The position numbers and the translations under genes are program-made. Below are positions 14,395 through 20,902 of a stretch of DNA of 23,801 nucleotides, piece after piece. The stretch is from contig QZKK01000238.1 of the NCBI GenBank assembly GCA_003599475.1, positions 1 to 23,801 on the forward strand, written 5' to 3'. The notes beneath the pieces were generated by a model. It had not been told where the DNA came from and ran no database searches. It saw nothing but the letters and a program-made list of their open reading frames with translations. How positions within the stretch are numbered: position 1 is the first letter of the stretch; every line of letters starts with the position of its first letter. The stretch comes from Desulfobacteraceae bacterium. GTDB taxonomy: Bacteria > Desulfobacterota > Desulfobacteria > Desulfobacterales > SURF-15.

Positions 14395-15939
14395 ATGAGC
14401 GATACAGAGGGCCGACGAAAAGACACACGCGATATTGTGAAAGGAGCCTTGGTGAATCTCGCCGGAACCCTCGCCCGCAGTTTGAACCTCATCCTGGTTT
14501 TCATTTTAGGAAGACTGTACGGTCCTGAAGGCATCGGCCTCTTTCTCCTCGCCCGTGCCACGGTGGATATATTCTCCAACCTGGGGATTTTGGGAATGAA
14601 CCATGCGGTCCTTACACTGGCCGCAAGACGTCACGCGGAAGGGGATGCGGATGGTATGTACCGAATTGTCGGACAGGCCGTGGTGACGGGCCTTGCCGTT
14701 TCTTTCGGGGTCACTGTCGGTTTAACCTTGCTCGCCCCATGGTTGACGAACACCTTGTTTAACAAACCGGAGCTTCTGCAGCCGTTGCGTATCATGACTT
14801 GGGTGCTGCCCTTCTGGACGTTGTCGGCCGTGCTGCTGTTTGCCACCCGTGCGTTGAGGGTGATGCAGTATGAAATCATCGTCAAAAGCATTGTGGAACC
14901 TGCCTGCACGATGCTGCTGGCAGTTCTTTTTTACAGTTTGGGACTTGGACTCATCGGGATGTATCTGGCGGTGTTGTTCGCGGCACTGGCGGGGGCGCTT
15001 GCCGCCATTTACTGTTTTGATCGCATGCTGTCTCTAAAAAAACTGTGGCGGGAACTGCGCCTCGGAAAGGAGCAAAGGCGGTTGTGCCGCTTTGCAGTCC
15101 CCATCGGATTGCAGGACCTGATCAATGAACTTCAGAAAAAAATTGACATATTTCTGGTCGGACGATACCTCTCGGCGGATTTACTGGGTATCTACGGCAT
15201 TGCACAGGAAGCAGCCTATTCGATTCGAAAGATTCGCCAGGCCTTTAACCCCATCTTCATACCGGTGATTTCGGCCTCACACCAAAACCGGGATCACACA
15301 GGCATGCGTCTGCAGTACGGAAATGTCACCCGTTGGATTCTCATCCTGGATATTGCATATCTTATGATCGTTTTTTTAGCCGGTCGTTCCGTGATGCATC
15401 TTTTTGGTTCGGAATTTGTTGCCGGCGCCGCTGTGCTGACGATTCTGTCGACGGCAATGGCCATCAACGGGATCGTGGGGGTGTCGGAGCTTTTGACCCT
15501 TACCGACAAACCGTGGATCAATCTTGTCAACGCAATCTGGTCCGTTCTCGCCAGTGCGGGACTCAATCTCCTTCTGATACCCCGCTACGGAATAATGGGT
15601 GCGGCCTGCGCCGTCCTGATTCTAAACACCGTCCTGAATTCGGCACGGTTTATTCAAGTTGCGCTCCTATACAAGATGCAGCCGTTTACCCGCTACCATG
15701 CAAAGATCGTTGCGGCTTCCATCCTATCTATCGGAGCGGTATGGGGCGCCCGGCAGGCGCTGGAAGCCCACGGCAGGGCAGCGGATCTGATTGCGCTCCT
15801 CGCGTGCTGGGTTCTGTATTTCACACTCCTTTCGGCTTTCGGTACGGCTCCCGAAGAAAGAAAAATAATAGAAAGATTGCGAAAGTGGATCGGTTTCGGC
15901 GCTGACCGGTCTTCATATAGAACGGATGGGAAGACATAA
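14395..15939 (+). CDS. Wzx-type lipid-linked oligosaccharide flippase (MOP superfamily)
   Basis: A 514-residue integral membrane protein with about 14 hydrophobic segments, of the polysaccharide flippase/MATE-like MOP superfamily. N-terminal GALVNLAGTLARSLNLILVF (17-36) and GRLYGPEGIGLFLLA (39-53) are typical of Wzx/RfbX proteins, as is AVPIGLQDLINELQKKIDIFLVGRYL around 238-263. Such proteins flip undecaprenyl- or lipid-linked saccharides from the inner to the outer leaflet. It sits between the two CDP-alcohol transferase genes, 120 gene-free bases after the first and about 80 before the second. No glycosyltransferase lies in the window, so its cargo here may be a phospho-alcohol lipid rather than an O-antigen unit. 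The ribosome site (ACAGG) is weak. Family assignment is solid, cargo unknown. Confidence 0.9.
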   Translation: MSDTEGRRKDTRDIVKGALVNLAGTLARSLNLILVFILGRLYGPEGIGLFLLARATVDIFSNLGILGMNHAVLTLAARRHAEGDADGMYRIVGQAVVTGLAVSFGVTVGLTLLAPWLTNTLFNKPELLQPLRIMTWVLPFWTLSAVLLFATRALRVMQYEIIVKSIVEPACTMLLAVLFYSLGLGLIGMYLAVLFAALAGALAAIYCFDRMLSLKKLWRELRLGKEQRRLCRFAVPIGLQDLINELQKKIDIFLVGRYLSADLLGIYGIAQEAAYSIRKIRQAFNPIFIPVISASHQNRDHTGMRLQYGNVTRWILILDIAYLMIVFLAGRSVMHLFGSEFVAGAAVLTILSTAMAINGIVGVSELLTLTDKPWINLVNAIWSVLASAGLNLLLIPRYGIMGAACAVLILNTVLNSARFIQVALLYKMQPFTRYHAKIVAASILSIGAVWGARQALEAHGRAADLIALLACWVLYFTLLSAFGTAPEERKIIERLRKWIGFGADRSSYRTDGKT

Positions 15940-16019
15940 CGTGCGCAGATGTTCGATCGGTGCCGATAGAAATGAATCCCGAATCGGACGTGAAAAAAAT
16001 TCTGAACAGGAGACGGTTT

Positions 16020-17204
16020 ATGACTTTTGAACATGCGATGATTGGCCCGGATCATAACAACGGCTGGTCATGGGCAGCGGATAACCTGGCGGGAATCCCG
16101 GCCATCACCCGGGTGCTGATCACTCTGTATCGCTCCGGTGTCAAACGGGTCATCCTGCCGGCTGAAGCACACTCCATACGATGGGTTGTAGACATATGGC
16201 GAAAGAAAAAAACGATGCCGCAGATCTTTTGGGAGGAACATCCTTCCACAGCCGGATTCGACCTTCTTTATGTTCGAGGCGGTATCCTCTTTGAACCACG
16301 GCTTATTCAATGGCTTAAACAGGCCGCACGGGAGTTTCCGACGGGAAACATATGTGTGACAGGAAGAAACGACCGATTCCTTTTGGCCGTATTTCGGGGA
16401 TCGGACGACCCTAAACAGCACCCGCTTCATCTACCCCCTGAGAAGATTTTTTCTCAAAGGCCCGTATCCGATGTTTCCGCACCCGATGAATTATTCTACC
16501 GGTCGATCGCAGAGCTGAAAACAGCAGGAAACGGCCGTGACCTGTTGGCGATGGTCGGTAAGCCCGACGAGGCCGGGCATGTAAAATGGATTCGAGACAA
16601 AACATTTCCCCTGATACGGTTTCTTTCCGAGACCTCGATTTCACCCAATCAATTGACATGGTTCGGTTTTTTGCTCGGAATAGCCGGCGCCTTTTTCATT
16701 GCCGAAGGAGAGTATGGGTACGGTGTGCTCGGCGCTTTATTGCTCTGTGGATCATGGATATTGGACGGCATGGATGGAACCTTGGCCCGCCTGACCTTTT
16801 CCGAGAGCCCACATGGTGCAGCATTAGATACGACACTCGGACACTTAACGAATATCGTCTTTTTCATCTCTCTGGTATGGGCCGTTTATGGAAACGCGTC
16901 ATTGTTGACGGCCGGTTTTTTTATCTTTTTAGTGACTGCCAGCATCGCTGTTGCGCATCGTGTGTGCCAGGCGGAAGGACGACTTCGTAAAGGGACCAAC
17001 CCGGATCGGCAAATCAGACGCGTACAGGTCTTTTTAGAACAGATCCATGGAAGAGATTTTGCTGTGCTGGTCCTTCTTTTTGCGCTTTTCGACGGATTTA
17101 AATTTTTTCTGTGGGTGTGTATGGCGGGCATCCAGGCCTTTTGGATGGTCCATCTTTGGCTCATCCGGAAACATCGCAAATATAGGCGCGCATCAATCTC
17201 TTGA
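16020..17204 (+). CDS. CDP-alcohol phosphatidyltransferase with degenerate nucleotidyltransferase domain (copy 2)
   Basis: A 394-residue protein with the same plan as the copy ending at 14274. The N-terminal ~170 residues resemble a nucleotidyltransferase without its glycine-rich loop (LAGIPAITRVLITLYRSGV at 23-41). The membrane transferase starts near 205 with TSISPNQLTWFGFLLG. The motif reads D249-x2-D252-G-x2-A256-R257-x8-G266-x3-D270-x3-G274: the final Asp is Gly. The start at 16020 is chosen because AGGAG lies 7 bases upstream; GTG 15960 and ATG 15972 in the same frame have no ribosome site. The two copies share architecture but differ strongly in sequence, so they are old paralogues or have different partners, not a recent duplication. 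Likely acts on a CDP-alcohol made by the IPCT-like enzyme, if it is active at all. Confidence 0.84.
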   Translation: MTFEHAMIGPDHNNGWSWAADNLAGIPAITRVLITLYRSGVKRVILPAEAHSIRWVVDIWRKKKTMPQIFWEEHPSTAGFDLLYVRGGILFEPRLIQWLKQAAREFPTGNICVTGRNDRFLLAVFRGSDDPKQHPLHLPPEKIFSQRPVSDVSAPDELFYRSIAELKTAGNGRDLLAMVGKPDEAGHVKWIRDKTFPLIRFLSETSISPNQLTWFGFLLGIAGAFFIAEGEYGYGVLGALLLCGSWILDGMDGTLARLTFSESPHGAALDTTLGHLTNIVFFISLVWAVYGNASLLTAGFFIFLVTASIAVAHRVCQAEGRLRKGTNPDRQIRRVQVFLEQIHGRDFAVLVLLFALFDGFKFFLWVCMAGIQAFWMVHLWLIRKHRKYRRASIS

Positions 17205-17278
17205 AGAAAAGCCACACCCTGCATGAGATGGATAAGTCATCCCGGCTGCTCGAATGCCACGAAGATCCCCCGGTTCTC

Positions 17279-17307
17279 TGGACCGGAATCTTTACTCATG
17301 CTATCCT
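17279..17307 (+). promoter_or_regulatory. Extended -10 promoter candidate for the 86-residue protein
   Basis: TGGACC (17279-17284), 17 bases, TATCCT (17302-17307) with an upstream TG at 17299-17300 giving an extended -10. The start codon follows 23 bases later behind a strong GGAGG ribosome site. Confidence 0.4.
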
Positions 17308-17330
17308 CTATTCATGAAGAGGAGGATCTC

Positions 17331-17591
17331 ATGCTGGACAAAAACACCCTGTGTCAAAAGATCAAAGAAATTTATCCGGACATCGGTGATTGTGGAATCG
17401 ACATCCGAGCGGAATATGACTCTTCACAGGAGCGGTGGACCGTCTATTTGAAGAAAGAGGGGCGCGAGCTGAAGACTTTTCTTGAGCCGGGGGATGCCGA
17501 GCAATGCATGGAAGGCAAGCAGTGCGTTGCGCTGGGAATCGAGATTGAACAGCTGAAAGACAGCATCCGGAGGATGCCGAAGGATCGTTGA
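17331..17591 (+). CDS. Small conserved-looking protein of unknown function
   Basis: An 86-residue soluble protein, mixed alpha/beta by eye, with four cysteines (C8, C21, C59, C65) and an acidic pI. The middle (AEYDSSQERWTVYLKKEGRELKTF region, 27-50) looks like a beta-hairpin; the C-terminus is a helix (IEIEQLKDSIRRM). The start at 17331 is decided by GGAGG 5 bases upstream; an earlier in-frame ATG at 17223 would add 36 low-complexity residues with no ribosome site. It is followed by a convergent small gene. Spacing of the cysteines does not match a zinc ribbon. I do not recognise the family. Confidence 0.7.
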   Translation: MLDKNTLCQKIKEIYPDIGDCGIDIRAEYDSSQERWTVYLKKEGRELKTFLEPGDAEQCMEGKQCVALGIEIEQLKDSIRRMPKDR

Positions 17592-17652
17592 GCCTCGGCT
17601 GACTCGGAGCAAGAATGCACCTCCCGCCGGGTCCCCGATTCCTCGACCGCGT

Positions 17653-17892
17653 TTACAGCTTCTCGACATCCTCCGTCGGTGAATTGTCGGTCACCGGGCA
17701 CTCCTCATCCTCGAAGGAGCAGGGGCGGCCTCCCATCCTGCCGTCGTCGCAGGCTTCGTCTTCTCTGTAGAACCTTGCATGCTCGGCCCATTCCGGCGCA
17801 TAATCGCAGAGTGGAAGATCGCTTTCGGGCACATCGCTCTTGGGGTTTTTATCCTCTTGTTCCGTTTTTATGTTCTGTTTTTCTTTTTCCAT
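17653..17892 (-). CDS. Small acidic cysteine-containing protein
   Basis: A 79-residue very acidic protein with a charged, probably disordered N-terminal third (MEKEKQNIKTEQEDKNPKSD) and a Cys-bearing C-terminal part (C29, C48, C58, C65) around DYAPEWAEHARFYREDE. GAAGGAGGC lies 7 bases before the ATG at 17892; an in-frame ATG at 17919 is possible but lacks a ribosome site. No signal peptide. It converges with the 86-residue gene. Function unknown; metal binding by the four cysteines is a guess. Confidence 0.6.
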   Translation of the reverse strand: MEKEKQNIKTEQEDKNPKSDVPESDLPLCDYAPEWAEHARFYREDEACDDGRMGGRPCSFEDEECPVTDNSPTEDVEKL

Positions 17893-18002
17893 CGGAAAGC
17901 CTCCTTCGTTTAGCCACATCTTACGATATCGCCGGTTCTCCGGAAAGGAAATGGAGGATATCCGTTATTTTTCCTCTGGAGAGAGAGTAGTTTGAAGCAA
18001 TT

Positions 18003-18019
18003 CGGCGATTTTTTCGCCG
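18003..18019. promoter_or_regulatory. Inverted repeat directly upstream of the cysS promoter
   Basis: CGGCGA (18003-18008) and TCGCCG (18014-18019) are perfect reverse complements around five T's, ending one base before the TTGACA -35 hexamer. There is no following T-run, so an operator-type site is more likely than a terminator. Confidence 0.35.
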
Positions 18020-18049
18020 TTGACAATCCCTCCGTCTGAGATACATAAT
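18020..18049 (+). promoter_or_regulatory. Promoter for the cysteinyl ligase gene
   Basis: A perfect -35 TTGACA (18020-18025) is followed after 18 bases by CATAAT (18044-18049); TACATA at 18042-18047 gives the alternative 16-base spacing. Transcription would start near 18056 and leave a leader of about 108 bases before the ATG at 18164. Confidence 0.55.
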
Positions 18050-18052
18050 CGG

Positions 18053-18160
18053 ATGATGCAATGCTACCTTTTTGAAGCCGTCGATGAAAAGCTCGGACTG
18101 ACGGAAAACCGGGAGCAGAGGATCAGAGAGCTTGCGGGCTTGGATTTTCTGAAGGGCTGA
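18053..18160 (+). other. 35-codon open frame in the cysS leader
   Basis: ATG-ATG at 18053/18056 opens a frame of 35 codons ending in TGA at 18158-18160, three bases before the ligase start. The product looks protein-like (FEAVDEKLGLTENREQRIR), helical and charged, with one Cys. It has no ribosome site and begins at or before the predicted transcription start. It may be the remnant of a gene 3' end or an upstream frame coupled to the ligase; a Cys-rich leader peptide is not supported. Confidence 0.2.
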
Positions 18161-18163
18161 TCC

Positions 18164-19363
18164 ATGCGCTTGTACAATAGTCTGACAAGAAACAAAGACC
18201 CTTTCACCGCCCGCGACAACCGGGTCGGGGTCTATGTCTGCGGCATCACCCCCTACGATGCGACCCATCTCGGGCACGCATTCACTTACGTGCACTTCGA
18301 TATTCTGGTGCGCTACCTGCGCCACCTCGGCTACCGCGTCACCTACGTTCAGAACCTGACCGATATCGACGATGATATCCTTCGGAAGTCGAAAGAGCTC
18401 GGCCGGAACTGGCGCGCCCTGGGGGAGGAGGTGGCGGACCGGTTTCTTGAGGATATGAGCTGGCTCGGCAATTTTCCTCCCGAGGTCTATCCGAGGGCGA
18501 CCGATCTGATTTCAGAGATCATCGTGCTTTCTGAAACCCTGCTTCGAAAGGGCTGGGCATATGAAAGCGGCGGCAGCGTCTACTTCAAGGTCCGTTCCTT
18601 CAAACGCTTCGGCCTGCTGAGCAGGCTCCCCGAAGACCGGTGGCTTCCGACCGCAAACGAAAGAGGTAATTTTCCGGACGATTCAAAAAAGCAGGACCCT
18701 CTCGATTTCGTTCTCTGGCAGGCAATGAAGCCGGGGGAGCCCGCCTGGCCCTCACCCTGGGGTAAGGGGCGCCCCGGCTGGCACATCGAATGCAGCGCGA
18801 TGTCGATGAGATATCTCGGCAACACCGTCGACATCAACGGCGGCGGGTCCGATCTGATCTTTCCGCATCACGAGTGCTCCATCGCGCAGTCGGAATGCGC
18901 CACAGGAGAAACGTTCGTACGCCATTGGATGCACACGGCGATGGTCATGTACCAGGGGAAGAAAATGAGCAAGTCGGACGGGAACATGGTCTTTGTCGAA
19001 GACCTGCGTCATATGGGTGCCGATGCCGTGCGCCTTCTGATCCTCCTTCATCATTACCGGGATACCTGGACTTACCGCGAAGATGGGAAACAGAAAGCGC
19101 AGGAGCTCGCCGGCCTCTTCCGTCAGGTATGGCGGCTTCAATCCGGGTTGGGAGAACGCCTGGATCCCCAGCCTTTCGAGAAACGGTTTCATGCGGCCAT
19201 GAGTGACGACCTGAACGTTCCGGAAGCCTTGCGGGTGATGGAACAACTGGCAAAGGAGATTCTTTCCGATTCGGTTCGCAACGTTTCCGAAGCAAAGGGA
19301 GTCTTAAACGGGCTCAGCAACCTGATCGGGCTGAAGATGCGATTTGGAAGCGATATCGGGTAA
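18164..19363 (+). CDS. cysS: Cysteinyl ligase: CysRS family, MshC-like
   Basis: A 399-residue class I synthetase of the CysRS/MshC family. It activates cysteine with ATP through a zinc site formed by Cys26, Cys210, His235 and Glu239-like residues in FPHHECS (234-240). HLGH (35-38) replaces the usual HIGN of CysRS and KMSKS is at 267-271. The N-terminal signature [17 protein letters not shown] (24-40) and [19 protein letters not shown] (196-214) match MshC, which couples cysteine to glucosaminyl-inositol in mycothiol synthesis, better than standard CysRS (YVCGPTVYD, HIGNAR). The protein stops about 60 residues short of normal CysRS and has no recognisable anticodon-binding domain, also as in MshC. 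GAAGGGC precedes the ATG. It may still serve as the tRNA ligase of this organism. Its own strong promoter and the GMP reductase gene 110 bases downstream give no pathway clue. Confidence 0.88.
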   Translation: MRLYNSLTRNKDPFTARDNRVGVYVCGITPYDATHLGHAFTYVHFDILVRYLRHLGYRVTYVQNLTDIDDDILRKSKELGRNWRALGEEVADRFLEDMSWLGNFPPEVYPRATDLISEIIVLSETLLRKGWAYESGGSVYFKVRSFKRFGLLSRLPEDRWLPTANERGNFPDDSKKQDPLDFVLWQAMKPGEPAWPSPWGKGRPGWHIECSAMSMRYLGNTVDINGGGSDLIFPHHECSIAQSECATGETFVRHWMHTAMVMYQGKKMSKSDGNMVFVEDLRHMGADAVRLLILLHHYRDTWTYREDGKQKAQELAGLFRQVWRLQSGLGERLDPQPFEKRFHAAMSDDLNVPEALRVMEQLAKEILSDSVRNVSEAKGVLNGLSNLIGLKMRFGSDIG

Positions 19364-19473
19364 ACCCGGACACTATACATCTGGAGGGAATTCATCGTAT
19401 ACTAAAGTCAATCGGTGCCGCAGGCGTCCGGTTTCTGAACGGTCGGAAAATCTCCGCAATCTTCGGAGGATGG

Positions 19474-20496
19474 ATGATGGATGCGCTCGCTTATGACGAT
19501 GTCCTGCTGATCCCCTCTTACAACCACTGGGAGTCCCGCAAAGTGGTCGACATTTCCATGACCGACAAGACCGGTATGCTCCGCCTGGAACTGCCGGTGA
19601 TGACGGCCAACATGGATACGATTACCGAATCGGAGATGGTCGATTTCATCGGGAAAAAGGGCGGAATCGGTGTTTTGCACCGGTTTATGTCGATCGAGAG
19701 GAATATAGAGATTTTTCGCTCATGCAGGGAGAAGGCTTTTGTCTCCGTGGGCTGCATCGAGAAGGAACTGGAGAGGGCTGAAGCATTGAGCGCTGCCGGC
19801 GCGGCCCTGTTTTGCGTCGATGTCGCTCATGCGCACGGGCGGTATGTGGGTCGGATGTTGAAGAGGATCCGTCAGATGCTGGGCAAGGAGGTCTGCATCA
19901 TGGCCGGGAATGTGGCGACTTACGCCGGTGCCGACTTTCTGGCATCCTGCGGTGCGGATATCGTAAAGGTCGGGATCGGAGGAGGCTCGGTCTGCACCAC
20001 AGCGATCAAGACCGGTTTCGGCGTGCCCAGTCTCACGGCGATAAAAGAGTGCTCGCGGGTGGACCGATCGGTGGTGGCGGACGGAGGCATCCGGACACCC
20101 GGAGACATCGTGAAGGCGCTGGCATTCGGTGCGGATTTCGTGATGATCGGCGGCATGCTGGCCGGCACCCGTCCGACCCCCGGCGCCCTGTACACCAGAA
20201 AGGCCGGAGACGATAAGGACATCCGGGTGAAAAAATATCGGGGCATGTCGAGCAGCGCCGTTCAAGAGGAATATTACGGGGGGCTGGCCGAATGGAGAAC
20301 CGCCGAAGGGGTCTCCACCGAGGTTCCGTACCGGGAAGACGAAGACGCCGTCATTGCCGATATCATCGGGGGCCTTCGCTCGGGGCTTACCTACGCCGGT
20401 GCTTCCCATATCCGGGAGCTGCAGCGAAAGCTCGACTACGTCAGGGTGACTCCGGCCGGAAGAATCGAGAGCTCTCCCCACCGGCTGTATGACTGA
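19474..20496 (+). CDS. guaC: GMP reductase (IMPDH/GMPR family)
   Basis: A 340-residue TIM-barrel enzyme of the IMP dehydrogenase/GMP reductase family without CBS domains. GMP reductase converts GMP to IMP and ammonia with NADPH for purine salvage. The catalytic loop is VGIGGGSVCTT (166-176) with Cys174 and Thr176; the flap KKYRGMSSS (253-261) and Glu278 in AEGVSTEVP favour reductase, since IMPDH has GMGS and an Arg/Tyr flap. ANMDT (45-49) and ADGGIRTPGDIVKA (202-215) are family blocks. The usual GIGPGS is GIGGGS here. GGAGG at 19465-19469 fits the second ATG at 19477 slightly better than the first at 19474. It is 110 bases after the ligase, possibly the same transcript. A CBS-less IMPDH is the alternative. 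Confidence 0.88.
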   Translation: MMDALAYDDVLLIPSYNHWESRKVVDISMTDKTGMLRLELPVMTANMDTITESEMVDFIGKKGGIGVLHRFMSIERNIEIFRSCREKAFVSVGCIEKELERAEALSAAGAALFCVDVAHAHGRYVGRMLKRIRQMLGKEVCIMAGNVATYAGADFLASCGADIVKVGIGGGSVCTTAIKTGFGVPSLTAIKECSRVDRSVVADGGIRTPGDIVKALAFGADFVMIGGMLAGTRPTPGALYTRKAGDDKDIRVKKYRGMSSSAVQEEYYGGLAEWRTAEGVSTEVPYREDEDAVIADIIGGLRSGLTYAGASHIRELQRKLDYVRVTPAGRIESSPHRLYD

Positions 20497-20506
20497 TCGG
20501 TTCCGG

Positions 20507-20531
20507 GTTCAGGGTTAAAAAGTTCAGGGTT
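20507..20531. repeat. Direct repeat GTTCAGGGTT x2
   Basis: The 10-mer GTTCAGGGTT occurs at 20507-20516 and 20522-20531, just after the guaC stop codon. It belongs to the word-repeat-filled spacer 20497-20902 and resembles spacer words of the copy B element that follows. Confidence 0.5.
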
Positions 20532-20575
20532 CTTTCCAGATTACGAAAACGGCTTTGTTACGGGCGATGCACCTT

Positions 20576-20636
20576 GAAACGTCGAACTTCTCTATCCCGC
20601 TGGGGCGGGAAACCTTGGAACGCTGAACCTCTGAAC
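20576..20636. repeat. Interspersed repeat copy B: hairpin flanked by GAACGCTGAAC words
   Basis: TCCCGC (20595-20600) and GCGGGA (20605-20610) form the same 6-bp stem as copy A at 3301-3317, flanked on the left by ACGTCGAAC and on the right by TTGGAACGCTGAACCTCTGAACG. The spacer 20497-20902 holds no gene; a 7-bp inverted pair CTTACGG (20638-20644) / CCGTAAG (20703-20709) follows the element. Confidence 0.6.
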
Positions 20637-20720
20637 GCTTACGGATATACATCGTTTTTTTCCAAGAAATACATGATTGAACCCATTTTGAAAGGCAGGC
20701 GCCCGTAAGATAGATAAAAA

Positions 20721-20745
20721 GTACGTTCGCTAGTATGACACGTAC
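20721..20745. promoter_or_regulatory. Inverted repeat upstream of the dehydrogenase operon
   Basis: GTACGT (20721-20726) and ACGTAC (20740-20745) are a perfect palindrome pair with centres 19 bases apart, about two helical turns, as expected for a dimeric regulator. It lies about 160 bases before the E1alpha start. The regulator is unknown. Confidence 0.4.
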
Positions 20746-20762
20746 GCTCTTGCACCCCTTTT

Positions 20763-20780
20763 GTTCCAAATCGTTCCAAA
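20763..20780. repeat. Direct repeat GTTCCAAA with 10-base period
   Basis: GTTCCAAA occurs at 20763-20770 and 20773-20780, on the same helix face. With the palindrome just upstream it suggests a regulatory region for the dehydrogenase operon, but no known binding consensus is matched. Confidence 0.4.
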
Positions 20781-20847
20781 AAATGATCGTTTGACCGGCT
20801 CCCGGTGTTCCCGTACGGAAGGAGGCGGAATTGCATTTATCATGAAG

Positions 20848-20876
20848 TTCTCACCCAGGTGCTGAACGAATATTAA
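20848..20876 (+). promoter_or_regulatory. Promoter candidate for the dehydrogenase operon
   Basis: TTCTCA (20848-20853), 17 bases, TATTAA (20871-20876), placing the transcript start about 20 bases before the ATG at 20903, with AGGAAAGGAAGG as ribosome site in the short leader. Both hexamers match four of six consensus bases. Confidence 0.3.
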
Positions 20877-20902
20877 AGATCGGAACAGGAAAGGAAGGAA
20901 AA

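Noticed and set aside
18053..18163. T-box or Cys-rich leader peptide controlling the ligase
   Set aside because: No T-box core, no terminator/antiterminator pair and only one Cys codon in the small frame.
19345..19372. CGGG/CCCG stem around the cysS stop codon as terminator
   Set aside because: Only four base pairs and no T-run follow, so it does not qualify.
20735..20755. TGACACG...TTGCA resembling a sigma54 -24/-12 promoter before pdhA
   Set aside because: The GA and GC elements are 13 bases apart instead of 10, and the GG of the -24 box is missing.
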